Shown here in pieces: positions 8,587 through 16,383 of a stretch of DNA of 39,549 nt. Source of the DNA: Xenococcaceae cyanobacterium MO_188.B29. GTDB taxonomy: Bacteria; Cyanobacteriota; Cyanobacteriia; Cyanobacteriales; Xenococcaceae. A model generated the notes under the pieces. The model was given only the letters and a program-made list of their open reading frames with translations, made no database searches and was not told where the DNA came from. Both the position numbers and the translations under genes were made by a program. How positions within the stretch are numbered: the stretch's first letter is position 1; each line of letters begins with the position of its first letter. The stretch spans positions 1 to 39,549 of the forward strand of contig JASJDI010000014.1 in the NCBI GenBank assembly GCA_030065155.1, written 5' to 3'.

Positions 8587-9582
8587 TTAGAAAGTTAAAC
8601 CCAATTTAGACATAACTCGCTTTGCCAAACTTGGAGACTGATTGTATGATTTAGCCTTAGTTGTAAACTGAGGATAGTTATCTGGTTCGTGGAGATAACG
8701 ATAGTATAAAAATAATTCTCTGTAGGGAAAGTTTATATTTTCTCCTTCACAAACTCGCGCAAATAACTTAGAGGATAAACCAATATAGTGAATATAAGTT
8801 AATCGCCTACCTTTGTCATATAAAACCTGGTTTTGGTTTTCAAAATGGCTAGAAGTGACACAACAACCTGTTAGCTCAGATTTAGATAAATTTAAAGCTA
8901 AATTGTAAATTGAACAACCAGAGCGCATCATCATATAATTAATTAAAGTTTGATCTGGTGCCATAGGATAGAGAATTTCAGCTTCTCCCGATTTAAGATA
9001 ACTAATTAGTTTATTTCTGCTTTCTTCTGGGAATAAATCTTGTTTAGAAGCATAAAACCCAGAACAAAAAATTTCTGTCGCAATGCGTTGCTGAGAAAAT
9101 ACGGTTGCTAACTTAGGGGAATCAACTGTATATACATGAGTAGGGTCTTTGTGCTGAAAATCATAGACAACACAATCATTATTTTCTAAGAGAGCAAAAA
9201 TGTTATCTACAGGGCTCATTAACAGAGTATCTGCATCCATATAGAGAAAGCGATCGAAAGGAGAATCAAAAGCACAATAACGGCGATGAGTACCAAAACG
9301 ATGATAACCTTGGCTTCCTGCTTTTTGCCAAATTTGGCTAGCAGTAGGATGGGTATCCCAAGCAGCTTGAGCAAAATTATCCCATCTTTCTATAGACTCA
9401 GATCGATCGTACAACTGTACGTTAGGTCTTTTGCTAACCTCTAGACTTAGCTTGGCTGTATTATCATCATAGGGGTAAATACAAACAGGCATATCTTTAC
9501 CTGCCACAGCCTCGATACTATTGAGTAAAGCAACAACCTGATCGTAAACTCTGTCATTAGCTAAGGTACAAATTCCATCCAT
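8587..9582 (-). CDS. GT-A fold glycosyltransferase-like protein, paralogue
   Basis: A 331-residue paralogue of the downstream gene and of the same family. It begins MDGICTLANDRVYDQVVALL. The DxD is DAD in RFLYMDADTLLMS (about 116-118). CSGFYASKQDLF and APDQTLINYMMM match the equivalent motifs of the downstream copy, and YIHYIGLSSKLF replaces its YLHWAG element. The two differ widely elsewhere, so they probably act on different substrates in one pathway. It sits 66 bp from the GT10-like gene upstream and 56 bp from its paralogue downstream, consistent with one transcript. Confidence 0.75.
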   Translation of the reverse strand: MDGICTLANDRVYDQVVALLNSIEAVAGKDMPVCIYPYDDNTAKLSLEVSKRPNVQLYDRSESIERWDNFAQAAWDTHPTASQIWQKAGSQGYHRFGTHRRYCAFDSPFDRFLYMDADTLLMSPVDNIFALLENNDCVVYDFQHKDPTHVYTVDSPKLATVFSQQRIATEIFCSGFYASKQDLFPEESRNKLISYLKSGEAEILYPMAPDQTLINYMMMRSGCSIYNLALNLSKSELTGCCVTSSHFENQNQVLYDKGRRLTYIHYIGLSSKLFARVCEGENINFPYRELFLYYRYLHEPDNYPQFTTKAKSYNQSPSLAKRVMSKLGLTF

Positions 9583-9648
9583 AGAGATTTTCTCGCTGAC
9601 AATAGGGTAAATGATCTAGAAGTTTGACTACGCCAAACCCCTACTTTC

Positions 9649-10602
9649 TCAAAATCGATCGACAAAATTAGAAAGCCATTCGAGTAAATTCAATTTATGT
9701 AAAATAATCTGTCTAGCTTCTGCAATCTTATCTTTTGCTTCATACCAAGCGTCAAGACTAGAGGTGACTTCCTGAATATAAGCTAAACCTTTTTCATCTA
9801 AGCTAGGTAAACGCAAGAAACTACCAGGAGGTAATAACTTATCCGCAGCAGAACCACCATAATAAATAGGTAAGCACCAACACAAAAGGGAATCCCATAA
9901 CTTTTCGCTGACATATAATTCATTGTCAGCATAGTTTTCTATGGCTAGATTGTAGTAATAAGGAGCCATAGCATGATATTTATTTTGCACTGTACCTAGA
10001 CTATTTGCCCACTCTGGCAGACGACGACCATATAAGTCAAACTCTAAATCATTTTCTTGCAATAAGCGTAAAAAAGCTAAACGCTGACGATGGTTAGCTG
10101 TGCGAGAAATACCTGAGGTAATCCAACTACAAAGCCTTTGTTTTTCTGGTAGTTTTTCCTCTGCTAATTCAGTAAAAGAATTATTGACATACCAAATAGC
10201 AGGCATATAATCAGGTTTAGGGGCAAAGCGATCGGGCCCAGAAACATAGCCACAATATTGACTAGCTAGTTTATAATTAGCTTTATTTCTGGTGATAACT
10301 TCTTCGAGAGGAGGCTCTCGCAAGAGAAAAATAATTCTTTCTGGGGGAATATCTTTGAGTAATGAAGGTATCTCTGCTGGAGAATTTGAGCCTTTACCAA
10401 GCAACTTTTGCCACCAAGGAATATCAGCTTGTCCTTTGGGAAAATCGAATTGATATAGAAGTAAAAAATCTGGTTTTGTAGCTGTCGCCAACATCTGCAT
10501 ATTGCCCCAAACTCCAAAAGGATTAGGCGTTTGTTTCCATAGCCAATCTCTTTGGTTGAGATTTTTATAGCTGCTCAGCATACCAACGACTTTTTGTGTC
10601 AT
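9649..10602 (-). CDS. GT10 family (fucosyltransferase-like) glycosyltransferase
   Basis: A 317-residue protein and first gene of the glycosyltransferase operon. The C-terminal half carries the GT10 signature, here ENYADNELYVSEKLWDSLL (about 222-240) followed by PIYYGG and LPPGSFLRL. In alpha-1,3-fucosyltransferases the same place reads roughly EN-YVTEKLW-A---PVYYG. DLYGRRLP at about 189 also fits the family. The N-terminal half is variable, as expected for acceptor recognition. No membrane segment is visible. Members transfer fucose or related deoxysugars from GDP-sugars to glycans, but the actual sugar is not predictable here. No Shine-Dalgarno sequence precedes the ATG. Confidence 0.78.
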   Translation of the reverse strand: MTQKVVGMLSSYKNLNQRDWLWKQTPNPFGVWGNMQMLATATKPDFLLLYQFDFPKGQADIPWWQKLLGKGSNSPAEIPSLLKDIPPERIIFLLREPPLEEVITRNKANYKLASQYCGYVSGPDRFAPKPDYMPAIWYVNNSFTELAEEKLPEKQRLCSWITSGISRTANHRQRLAFLRLLQENDLEFDLYGRRLPEWANSLGTVQNKYHAMAPYYYNLAIENYADNELYVSEKLWDSLLCWCLPIYYGGSAADKLLPPGSFLRLPSLDEKGLAYIQEVTSSLDAWYEAKDKIAEARQIILHKLNLLEWLSNFVDRF

Positions 10603-10700
10603 CGTAATTTTTAGGGAGATTTTTCAATACTGGCATAAAAAATAGACTTGCCGTTTCCAGCATAGTCTAAAAAAAGTCAATAGTATTGATAGCCCTCCAA

Positions 10701-10821
10701 TTAATCACTGATGTTACGCACTCAGAACTAAAAAACATTTGTAATCCTCTGTTCCCTGTTCCCTGTTCCCTATTGCCTCAAACCTTGATTTATCGTTTTA
10801 CTGCGTAACATCAGTTAATCA
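10701..10821. mobile_element. MITE-like element with 13-bp inverted repeats and 7-bp target duplication
   Basis: CTGATGTTACGCA at 10708-10720 is repeated in inverse orientation at 10802-10814, bounding a 107-bp segment. TTAATCA flanks the segment directly on both sides (10701-10707 and 10815-10821), as expected for a target-site duplication. The inside contains a short direct repeat of GTTCCCT units (10751-10772) and no open frame. It lies between the GT10 gene and the next minus-strand gene, in a 301-bp spacer with nothing else recognisable. Confidence 0.65.
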
Positions 10822-10903
10822 GCAACTATACTGAGTTTGATTTTAGGTTGGGATAATTAACCAACACAATATTATTTTCAACCGTCGCAACTACTGAAAT
10901 TGC

Positions 10904-11182
10904 TTAGGGAACAATCAATTTTGCTCTGGGTGCAACCTCCGCTTCAAACCGAACCCATGAATCGTCTTCACGCACAACAAAATATCCTGTAAAAAGACCG
11001 CGTTCGACTGATTCAACAACAATTCCAAAGTCATCTGAAATTTTATATGTCGGCTCCAGATTATGTGGATTATACGACCATGGACTCATCTGAGAAATAG
11101 CACTCGATGGCTTGAAGAGAAATAGTAAGAAAAATACTACTGGAATTGCAGCTACTAAAATAATGAATCGTTTAAATCTCAT
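10904..11182 (-). CDS. Small signal-anchored or exported hypothetical protein
   Basis: A 92-residue protein that I do not recognise. It begins with a basic, strongly hydrophobic segment (MRFKRFIILVAAIPVVFFLL, then FLFKPSSA) that could be a signal peptide or single membrane anchor. A polar domain follows, containing PHNLEPTYKISDDFGIVV, GLFTGYFVVREDDSWVRF and a hydrophobic end. An in-frame GTG at 11212 would add ten residues ahead of the hydrophobic stretch. The ATG at 11182 gives a more typical signal sequence and is preferred. It lies 98 bp downstream of the 2TM gene on the same strand. Confidence 0.5.
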   Translation of the reverse strand: MRFKRFIILVAAIPVVFFLLFLFKPSSAISQMSPWSYNPHNLEPTYKISDDFGIVVESVERGLFTGYFVVREDDSWVRFEAEVAPRAKLIVP

Positions 11183-11280
11183 GGATTGCAATTTAACTTT
11201 AATAGTTCGCACCTAAAAAAATCATAACAAATCCATGCAAGAATAGAAGTGTACTCTACTAATTCCCTCTGCTGATTAAA

Positions 11281-11778
11281 TCAAGCTTGCCAAGCCTTTT
11301 GTAGCTTATCCCAAAAAGTGGTTACAGTTTGTTTAACTTGATTTTGAAAATCCCAACGTTGAAAAGCTCTTTCATATTCTTCCCCTTCAGATTGAAAAGT
11401 TTTCCAAGCACTAAGAGCTAAAGCTAACCCCCAAATTAAAACTATATACAAAGACCATGTTATCGCCCCTGCTACAATAAGGTTAAAAGATATTAAAAAA
11501 GTGTTAAGAATCAGATATTTAGCAGTTTTTTGCTTTAGTTTATTACGCCTATATAGATTAAAAGCCTGCCGTTTTTTGGTTATTGCTTTTTCTTGTAACC
11601 ATTCTCTTTCAGCAGCTTGCAAAGTATTTTTATCTATATCTAATTCATCAGCAATTTCCCAAAGTTGCTCACGACTCAACTCTTCTTGATTTCCTTGACG
11701 AGCGATCGCTAAATACAGGATTTGCTGAAGATCTTCAGGGCTATAAGATTCTGGAGGTATAGGAGGATAATCAGACAT
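11281..11778 (-). CDS. 2TM domain protein
   Basis: A 165-residue membrane protein. The N-terminal 75 residues are polar and helical (YSPEDLQQILYLAIARQG, then LSREQLWEIADELDI), resembling a small helix-turn-helix-like module. The C-terminal half has two closely spaced hydrophobic helices (KYLILNTFLISFNLIVAGAI and YIVLIWGLALALSAWKTF) followed by a charged, amphipathic tail. This matches the bacterial 2TM domain (Pfam 2TM), whose function is unknown to me. It is divergent from the site-2 protease gene, 178 bp away. Whether the two are functionally linked cannot be told. Confidence 0.7.
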   Translation of the reverse strand: MSDYPPIPPESYSPEDLQQILYLAIARQGNQEELSREQLWEIADELDIDKNTLQAAEREWLQEKAITKKRQAFNLYRRNKLKQKTAKYLILNTFLISFNLIVAGAITWSLYIVLIWGLALALSAWKTFQSEGEEYERAFQRWDFQNQVKQTVTTFWDKLQKAWQA

Positions 11779-11956
11779 AGTTTTTCAGGATATCTCTAAT
11801 CCTATTATGCCTAAGTATATCTATTTTTGACCGTACTCTTAGTGTCGGTTTTTACTGTATAAAAGAGATTAGAATTTGTTTTACATTTCGTTACAATTTT
11901 CTTAGCAAGAAAGGCGAAAATAAAGATAATTCGCCATAGCAAAAGGAGAAGACAAG

Positions 11957-13081
11957 ATGAAGGGAAGCATTCGCATTGGTAGTTTATTTGGTATTCCTTT
12001 CTATATCAATCCTTCCTGGTTTTTTGTCTTAGGATTGGTAACGTTAACTTATGGAGCCGATTTAGGACAATTATTTCCGCAGCTAGGAGTTATTTTTCCC
12101 TGGGTTTTAGGATTTTTGGCAGCAATCTTACTATTTTCTTCGGTTTTAGCCCACGAATTAGGTCATAGTTTTGTAGCTATTGCTCAAGGTATTCCTGTCA
12201 AATCTATTACCCTCTTTATTTTTGGTGGTTTAGCTACCCTAGAAAAAGAATCGGAAACACCGTTACAGGCTTTTTTAGTAGCGATCGCGGGTCCTGTAGT
12301 TAGTTTACTACTATTTGTTTTATTCGCCATAATTAGTACTAGTGTACCTTTATCCGAACCAATCGAAGCGATCGTCTCTTTGCTGGCTACAATTAACCTA
12401 GTTTTAGCCCTATTTAACCTTATTCCCGGTTTACCTTTAGATGGTGGTAATGTACTCAAGTCCATTGTCTGGAAAATTACTGGCAACCCCAACAAAGGAG
12501 TGATTTTTGCTGGTAGAGTTGGTCAAGCTTTTGGTTGGCTAGCAGTTATTATGGGTGGATTGGCAGTTATTGGCGTTAGTCCTATTGGTAGCGTTTGGAC
12601 GTTATTTATTGGTTTGTTTTTACTCCAAAATGCTGGTTTTGCTGCCCAGTCGGCTACAGTTAGTGAAAAATTAAGTAGCTATACAGCAGAAGATGCAGTA
12701 TTAGAAGATAGCCCTATTGTTTCAGCTAATTTAACTCTCAGAGAATTTGTTAATGATTATGTCATTGGTAAAGATAAATGGCGCAAATTTTTAGTTATTA
12801 ACGAAGAAGGACAACTAATTGGAGAAATAGATACTGAAGATTTAAAACAAATTTCTACTTCTAAATGGACTGAAATTACAGTAAAGGAATTAATTAAAGA
12901 ATCGATCGATATTACTACAGTAAAATCAGATCAATCTTTGATGGAAGTAATCAAGCTAATTGAAACAGAAAATCTTAGGGAACTAGCTGTGGTTCAAGAA
13001 GATGGAGTTTTAGTCGGGTTACTAGAAAAAACCTCTATTATTAATCTACTCCAACAGGAAGCAGAAGCTAAAGCAATCTAA
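11957..13081 (+). CDS. Site-2 protease (M50 family) with C-terminal CBS domains
   Basis: An intramembrane zinc metalloprotease of 374 residues. The zinc motif HELGH is at residues 66-70 in the second hydrophobic region (SVLAHELGHSFVAIAQGIPV). The second zinc ligand lies in NLIPGLPLDGGNVL (about 154-167), with Asp162 the likely ligand. About five to six membrane helices cover residues 15-225. A soluble region from about 240 contains two CBS-like modules, usually adenine-nucleotide sensors. This is the Rv1625-unrelated, SpoIVFB-like class of S2P with a cytoplasmic CBS tail. Substrates could be membrane-bound anti-sigma factors or regulators, but none is encoded nearby. AAGGAGAAGACAAG precedes the ATG. 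Confidence 0.9.
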   Translation: MKGSIRIGSLFGIPFYINPSWFFVLGLVTLTYGADLGQLFPQLGVIFPWVLGFLAAILLFSSVLAHELGHSFVAIAQGIPVKSITLFIFGGLATLEKESETPLQAFLVAIAGPVVSLLLFVLFAIISTSVPLSEPIEAIVSLLATINLVLALFNLIPGLPLDGGNVLKSIVWKITGNPNKGVIFAGRVGQAFGWLAVIMGGLAVIGVSPIGSVWTLFIGLFLLQNAGFAAQSATVSEKLSSYTAEDAVLEDSPIVSANLTLREFVNDYVIGKDKWRKFLVINEEGQLIGEIDTEDLKQISTSKWTEITVKELIKESIDITTVKSDQSLMEVIKLIETENLRELAVVQEDGVLVGLLEKTSIINLLQQEAEAKAI

Positions 13082-13176
13082 GCACAAGCTGAATTTCTAA
13101 CTGAACTTAGAGCAAGCATATTTAATCTAGGATAAATTCTCTCTAAGCCTTGCTGGATGAAAAATAAAGTGTGAAC

Positions 13177-13414
13177 TTATAAAAATCTGTTATTTTCTCT
13201 TAATTGTTGTGCAGCAAGGCTTTCGGAAATTTTCATTACATCTAATAAAACTAAATCAGGTTGTTGAGATTTCTCTTGCATAGATGCGATTTCCTCTAAT
13301 GCTTTCTGTCCGTAGTTTTGTAACTGTTCACTTGGGGAAATAAAGCAGCTGGATTGAAGTTAGCTGCTTCGACAGTTTCGGCAACTACCACCTTTACAAT
13401 CTCGGATTTATGGA
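13177..13414 (-). pseudogene. Frameshifted remnant of an unidentified protein gene
   Basis: The minus strand carries two coding-like stretches in different frames. The first reads FHKSEIVKVVVAETVEAANF then NPAALF. The second reads PSEQLQNYGQKALEEIASMQ, then EKSQQPDLVLLDVMKISESL, ending NNRFL before the TAA at 13177-13179. The first frame continues only into a stop, so one frameshift around 13340 would join them. No start codon is present at the 5' end. I could not identify the parent family. This fills most of the 13082-13457 spacer. Confidence 0.4.
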
Positions 13415-13457
13415 ACTAAATTATTTATTAAACCTGTCTGGCAAAAATAGCAATCTC

Positions 13458-14216
13458 CTAAATACTAAAAGCTTTCCAAAATGTGTAAACAGCAATAACC
13501 ATCATCAAAATATTAAAACACCAGCCAACTATTTTATCGGGTAATTTAGGTAGAAAACGGGTGCTAATCTGCGCCCCTAATAACCCACCTAATCCCAAAC
13601 CAAATCCTTCTATCCATAAAACATTCCCCTGATAAGCATGACCTATAGACGCAGATAAAGAAGTAAGCACAATTACTCCTAAGCTAGTCCGAATAGCAGT
13701 TTTAATATTTTCAGCTAATAAAAGCATTTGCATCGGAACCATAATTACTCCCCCACCAACTCCGAACAAACCGGCTAGTAAACCAGCAGCACTCCCAGTA
13801 AAAATTCTTGCCCAGAGAGGATTTATGCTGGGTTGCTTACTATTTATTTCTGTTTTGATTAAACGTTTACGGAGAGTACCTAAAAAGATATTGAATATTA
13901 ACAGAATTCCAAAAGCAAGAAGTAAGTATCTATCTGATATTTGACTGACAAGAAAAGCACCGATTTGGGCGGTAAATAAAGAGGGTAAACCTAATAGTAA
14001 AACTCTTCGCCAACTAAGATTACCCATGTACCAGTTCTGAATACTCCCCGAAAGAGAAGTTAAAAATATTACCAAACTGCTAGTGGCTACGGCTTTAGCA
14101 GGAACATGACCAAGGATAACTATCATTGGTACTAAAACAACACCACCTCCTATTCCTAGTAAGCCAGCCAAAGAACCAGAAAATAAACCAAAGCCAACGA
14201 GAATTAGCCAACTCAT
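13458..14216 (-). CDS. TSUP family permease (TauE/SafE-like)
   Basis: A 252-residue polytopic membrane protein with about eight hydrophobic helices. It consists of two related halves, each with the Gly-rich signature: GLLGIGGGVVLVPMIVILG (about 18-36) and GLFGVGGGVIMVPMQMLLL (about 149-167). This internal repeat is the hallmark of the TSUP (TauE/SafE, formerly DUF81) family. Members move sulfite, sulfoacetate or other small organosulfur and organic anions across the membrane. The substrate is not predictable here because no sulfur metabolism gene lies nearby. It is probably monocistronic, 62 bp upstream of the start of the glycoside hydrolase gene's 3' end. Confidence 0.85.
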   Translation of the reverse strand: MSWLILVGFGLFSGSLAGLLGIGGGVVLVPMIVILGHVPAKAVATSSLVIFLTSLSGSIQNWYMGNLSWRRVLLLGLPSLFTAQIGAFLVSQISDRYLLLAFGILLIFNIFLGTLRKRLIKTEINSKQPSINPLWARIFTGSAAGLLAGLFGVGGGVIMVPMQMLLLAENIKTAIRTSLGVIVLTSLSASIGHAYQGNVLWIEGFGLGLGGLLGAQISTRFLPKLPDKIVGWCFNILMMVIAVYTFWKAFSI

Positions 14217-14278
14217 GTGATTTTCTCAATTTGGCGATCGAATTTAAGCATTATGGGAAATTTTAACAAAATTGAAGT

Positions 14279-15622
14279 TTAGGAACAGGAAAAAGTAGTA
14301 TTATCGAGGTCAGGTCTTTGGGCTTTTCCTTGAAAAAGAAATTGAAGCCTATATTGACGATTTAAAGCAGGTTCAGATGCCAAATTCCAAAGACTCTCAT
14401 AGAAAAAGAAAGAAACTCCTGCTAAATTTTTGCTGCGAGTAAAATCCACTTGTTGCTGAATTCTACCCATAGGTACAGGACGACCTTTTAACCCAGACAA
14501 GATACCAATACCTACAGGAATATGTTCTTGGGCTTCTTTAATTTCTGGTTGGTTTAATTCACGCACAAAACTATCATGTTCGTGACGATAGACTTGAATA
14601 ATCAATTCTTCAACTAGTCCTTTTTGTTGCCACTTGCGCCAATCTAATAAAAAAGATTGTAAAGAAAACTTATAGGGATTAGGAGAAAGAGAAATAATTG
14701 CTTGAGGGTTAGCATCTTTAATGGCATAGAAAAGTTGCTCTACATACTCAGTTATTTTATCTGCTCGCCACTGAACCCATTCAGGATCTTTAGGATTTTC
14801 TGGGGGAGATTTCCCTCCATGCTCTTGTTTATATAGTTCGACAGTAAACTCGTCATAACCAAAATCTGAAGGAAACCCGAAATGATCGTCTAATTGAATA
14901 CCATCAACATCATAGTTACTAACAATTTCGACAATTAGATCGGTAATAAAATTCTGAACTTCTGGGCGTAGAGGATTAAGCCAAACTCTTTGATGTTTTT
15001 TACCTTCCCACCAAATAGTACTACCATCTTTTCTTTTTGTTAACCATTCAGGATGACGTTGAGCCAATTCCGATTCTGCTGGTGCCATAAAACCAAATTC
15101 AAACCAGGGAATTACAGTCATTCCCTTTTTTCGTCCTTGTTGAATGGTTTCTGCTAAAATATCCCTTCCTTTTAGTCCTTCAGTCGGATCGACGGCTTTC
15201 CCTACCACCGCTTTGGCTACCGAAGACGGATAAAGAGTATAACCCCAATTCCAAACTGTAGGATAAAGAGTATTAAAATTTAAATCAGCTAGAGATGCGA
15301 TCGCATCTTTGAGATTTCGAGGAGAAAATAAGACCTCGCTATCTATGTTGGTCAGCCAAACTCCCCTTAATTCTCTGGAAATGTCTTTGATTGCACAAGC
15401 TCCAGTTTTCTGGGCTAATTGTGTACCTGTTAATTTCTCTTTATTTAAATCAACTACTTCTTGAGTATTACTTATAGACGGAAAGAATATGATTATGGTC
15501 AAAGTCAAGCTAAACAGAAAAGTTAACCACCCTTGACGACCATACCGTTGACTAAACAATACTAAACTATTTGCCCAATAGTTAAATAGTTTAGAGACAT
15601 AGTTTTCCATACTCTTTCTCAT
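14279..15622 (-). CDS. Family-10-like glycoside hydrolase (GHL10/DUF187)
   Basis: A 447-residue exported or membrane-anchored TIM-barrel hydrolase. A single hydrophobic segment near residues 33-50 (WLTFLFSLTLTIIIFFPSI) anchors it or is a signal peptide after an unusually long N-terminus. The catalytic domain starts at RELRGVWLTNIDSEVLF and contains NTLYPTVWNWGYTLYP, VIPWFEFGFMAP, VWLNPLRPEVQNF, DVDGIQLDDHFGFP and SLSPNPYKFSLQSFLLDW. These are motifs of the GHL10 (DUF187) family, often annotated as family 10 glycosylhydrolases. The Asp residues in QLDDH and the Glu in PWFEFG are plausible catalytic acids. The natural substrate in cyanobacteria is not known to me. Confidence 0.85.
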   Translation of the reverse strand: MRKSMENYVSKLFNYWANSLVLFSQRYGRQGWLTFLFSLTLTIIIFFPSISNTQEVVDLNKEKLTGTQLAQKTGACAIKDISRELRGVWLTNIDSEVLFSPRNLKDAIASLADLNFNTLYPTVWNWGYTLYPSSVAKAVVGKAVDPTEGLKGRDILAETIQQGRKKGMTVIPWFEFGFMAPAESELAQRHPEWLTKRKDGSTIWWEGKKHQRVWLNPLRPEVQNFITDLIVEIVSNYDVDGIQLDDHFGFPSDFGYDEFTVELYKQEHGGKSPPENPKDPEWVQWRADKITEYVEQLFYAIKDANPQAIISLSPNPYKFSLQSFLLDWRKWQQKGLVEELIIQVYRHEHDSFVRELNQPEIKEAQEHIPVGIGILSGLKGRPVPMGRIQQQVDFTRSKNLAGVSFFFYESLWNLASEPALNRQYRLQFLFQGKAQRPDLDNTTFSCS

Positions 15623-15774
15623 TGAGAATGCTCTGTATCATATAAAGAAGTACAGAGATTATAACAGTTACTAGTTAGTAGAGAGTAAAGAGTAGTAGTT
15701 AATAATTACGATAAATTTAAAGGGAAATAATATTTAAGCAAGAATCTAAGTTCTATAATTCTGATTCAAACTAT

Positions 15775-16263
15775 ATGATTCGCCAAGCAACAGAAGTAGA
15801 CTTACCAAGCATTGTAGAGATTTATAATAGTACTATTCCCGATCGCCTGGCAACAGCAGACCTCAATCCTGTTTCTGTAGAAAGTCGCAAGTCTTGGTTT
15901 GGCGATCGAGATTGGTCAACTCGTCCTCTGTGGGTATTTGAAAAGGATAATACTGTGGCTGGTTGGCTTAGTTTTCAATCTTTTTATGGTCGTCCTGCTT
16001 ACGGGCATACAGCAGAAGTTAGTGTTTATGTCAGTACTGCCTACCGTCGGCAAGGTATTGGCAACCAGTTTCTAAAACAAGCTATTTTACTAAGTCCCAA
16101 GTTGGAAATTAACACTCTGTTAGGATTTATCTTTGCCCACAATCAACCAAGTTTACAATTATTTAAACAAAACCAATTTAGCCAATGGGGCTATCTTCCC
16201 CAAATAGCCGAGTTAGATGGAATAGAAAGAGATTTGGTAATTTTGGGTCTTCGTCTTAGTTAG
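15775..16263 (+). CDS. GNAT family N-acetyltransferase
   Basis: A 162-residue acetyl-CoA-dependent acetyltransferase, a full single GNAT domain. It opens MIRQATEVDLPSIVEIYNST. Motif A is EVSVYVSTAYRRQGIGNQFL, containing the R/Q-x-x-G-x-G/A pyrophosphate loop (RRQGIG). Motif B follows with LLGFIFAHNQPSLQLFKQN and FSQWGYLPQIAELDG. The order and spacing resemble the phosphinothricin/methionine sulfoximine acetyltransferase subgroup (PAT/MddA-like), but the substrate cannot be fixed from sequence alone. It ends 50 bp before the dyad in front of the next gene, which has the same orientation. Confidence 0.82.
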   Translation: MIRQATEVDLPSIVEIYNSTIPDRLATADLNPVSVESRKSWFGDRDWSTRPLWVFEKDNTVAGWLSFQSFYGRPAYGHTAEVSVYVSTAYRRQGIGNQFLKQAILLSPKLEINTLLGFIFAHNQPSLQLFKQNQFSQWGYLPQIAELDGIERDLVILGLRLS

Positions 16264-16312
16264 ACTACTTTGAGTTCGTAAAAATTGGAAATAAGAAAGA
16301 ATGAGTATGTTT

Positions 16313-16368
16313 TTGTCAAGTCACACTTTACATCTATTTGGGTAATCATGTAAAGTAATACTTGACAA
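16313..16368. promoter_or_regulatory. 56-bp nested dyad upstream of the HTH-ClpN gene, probable operator
   Basis: Two perfect inverted repeats share one centre. The outer pair is TTGTCAAGT (16313-16321) with ACTTGACAA (16360-16368). The inner pair is CTTTACAT (16326-16333) with ATGTAAAG (16348-16355). Spacers between outer and inner arms are 4 bp on both sides. TTTACA (16327-16332) and TAAAGT (16351-16356), 18 bp apart, could be a promoter lying inside the dyad. It ends 15 bp before the ATG at 16384. No T-run follows, so it is not a typical terminator. Autoregulation by the downstream HTH protein is inferred. Confidence 0.6.
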
Positions 16369-16383
16369 AGAACCCAGAAAAAG

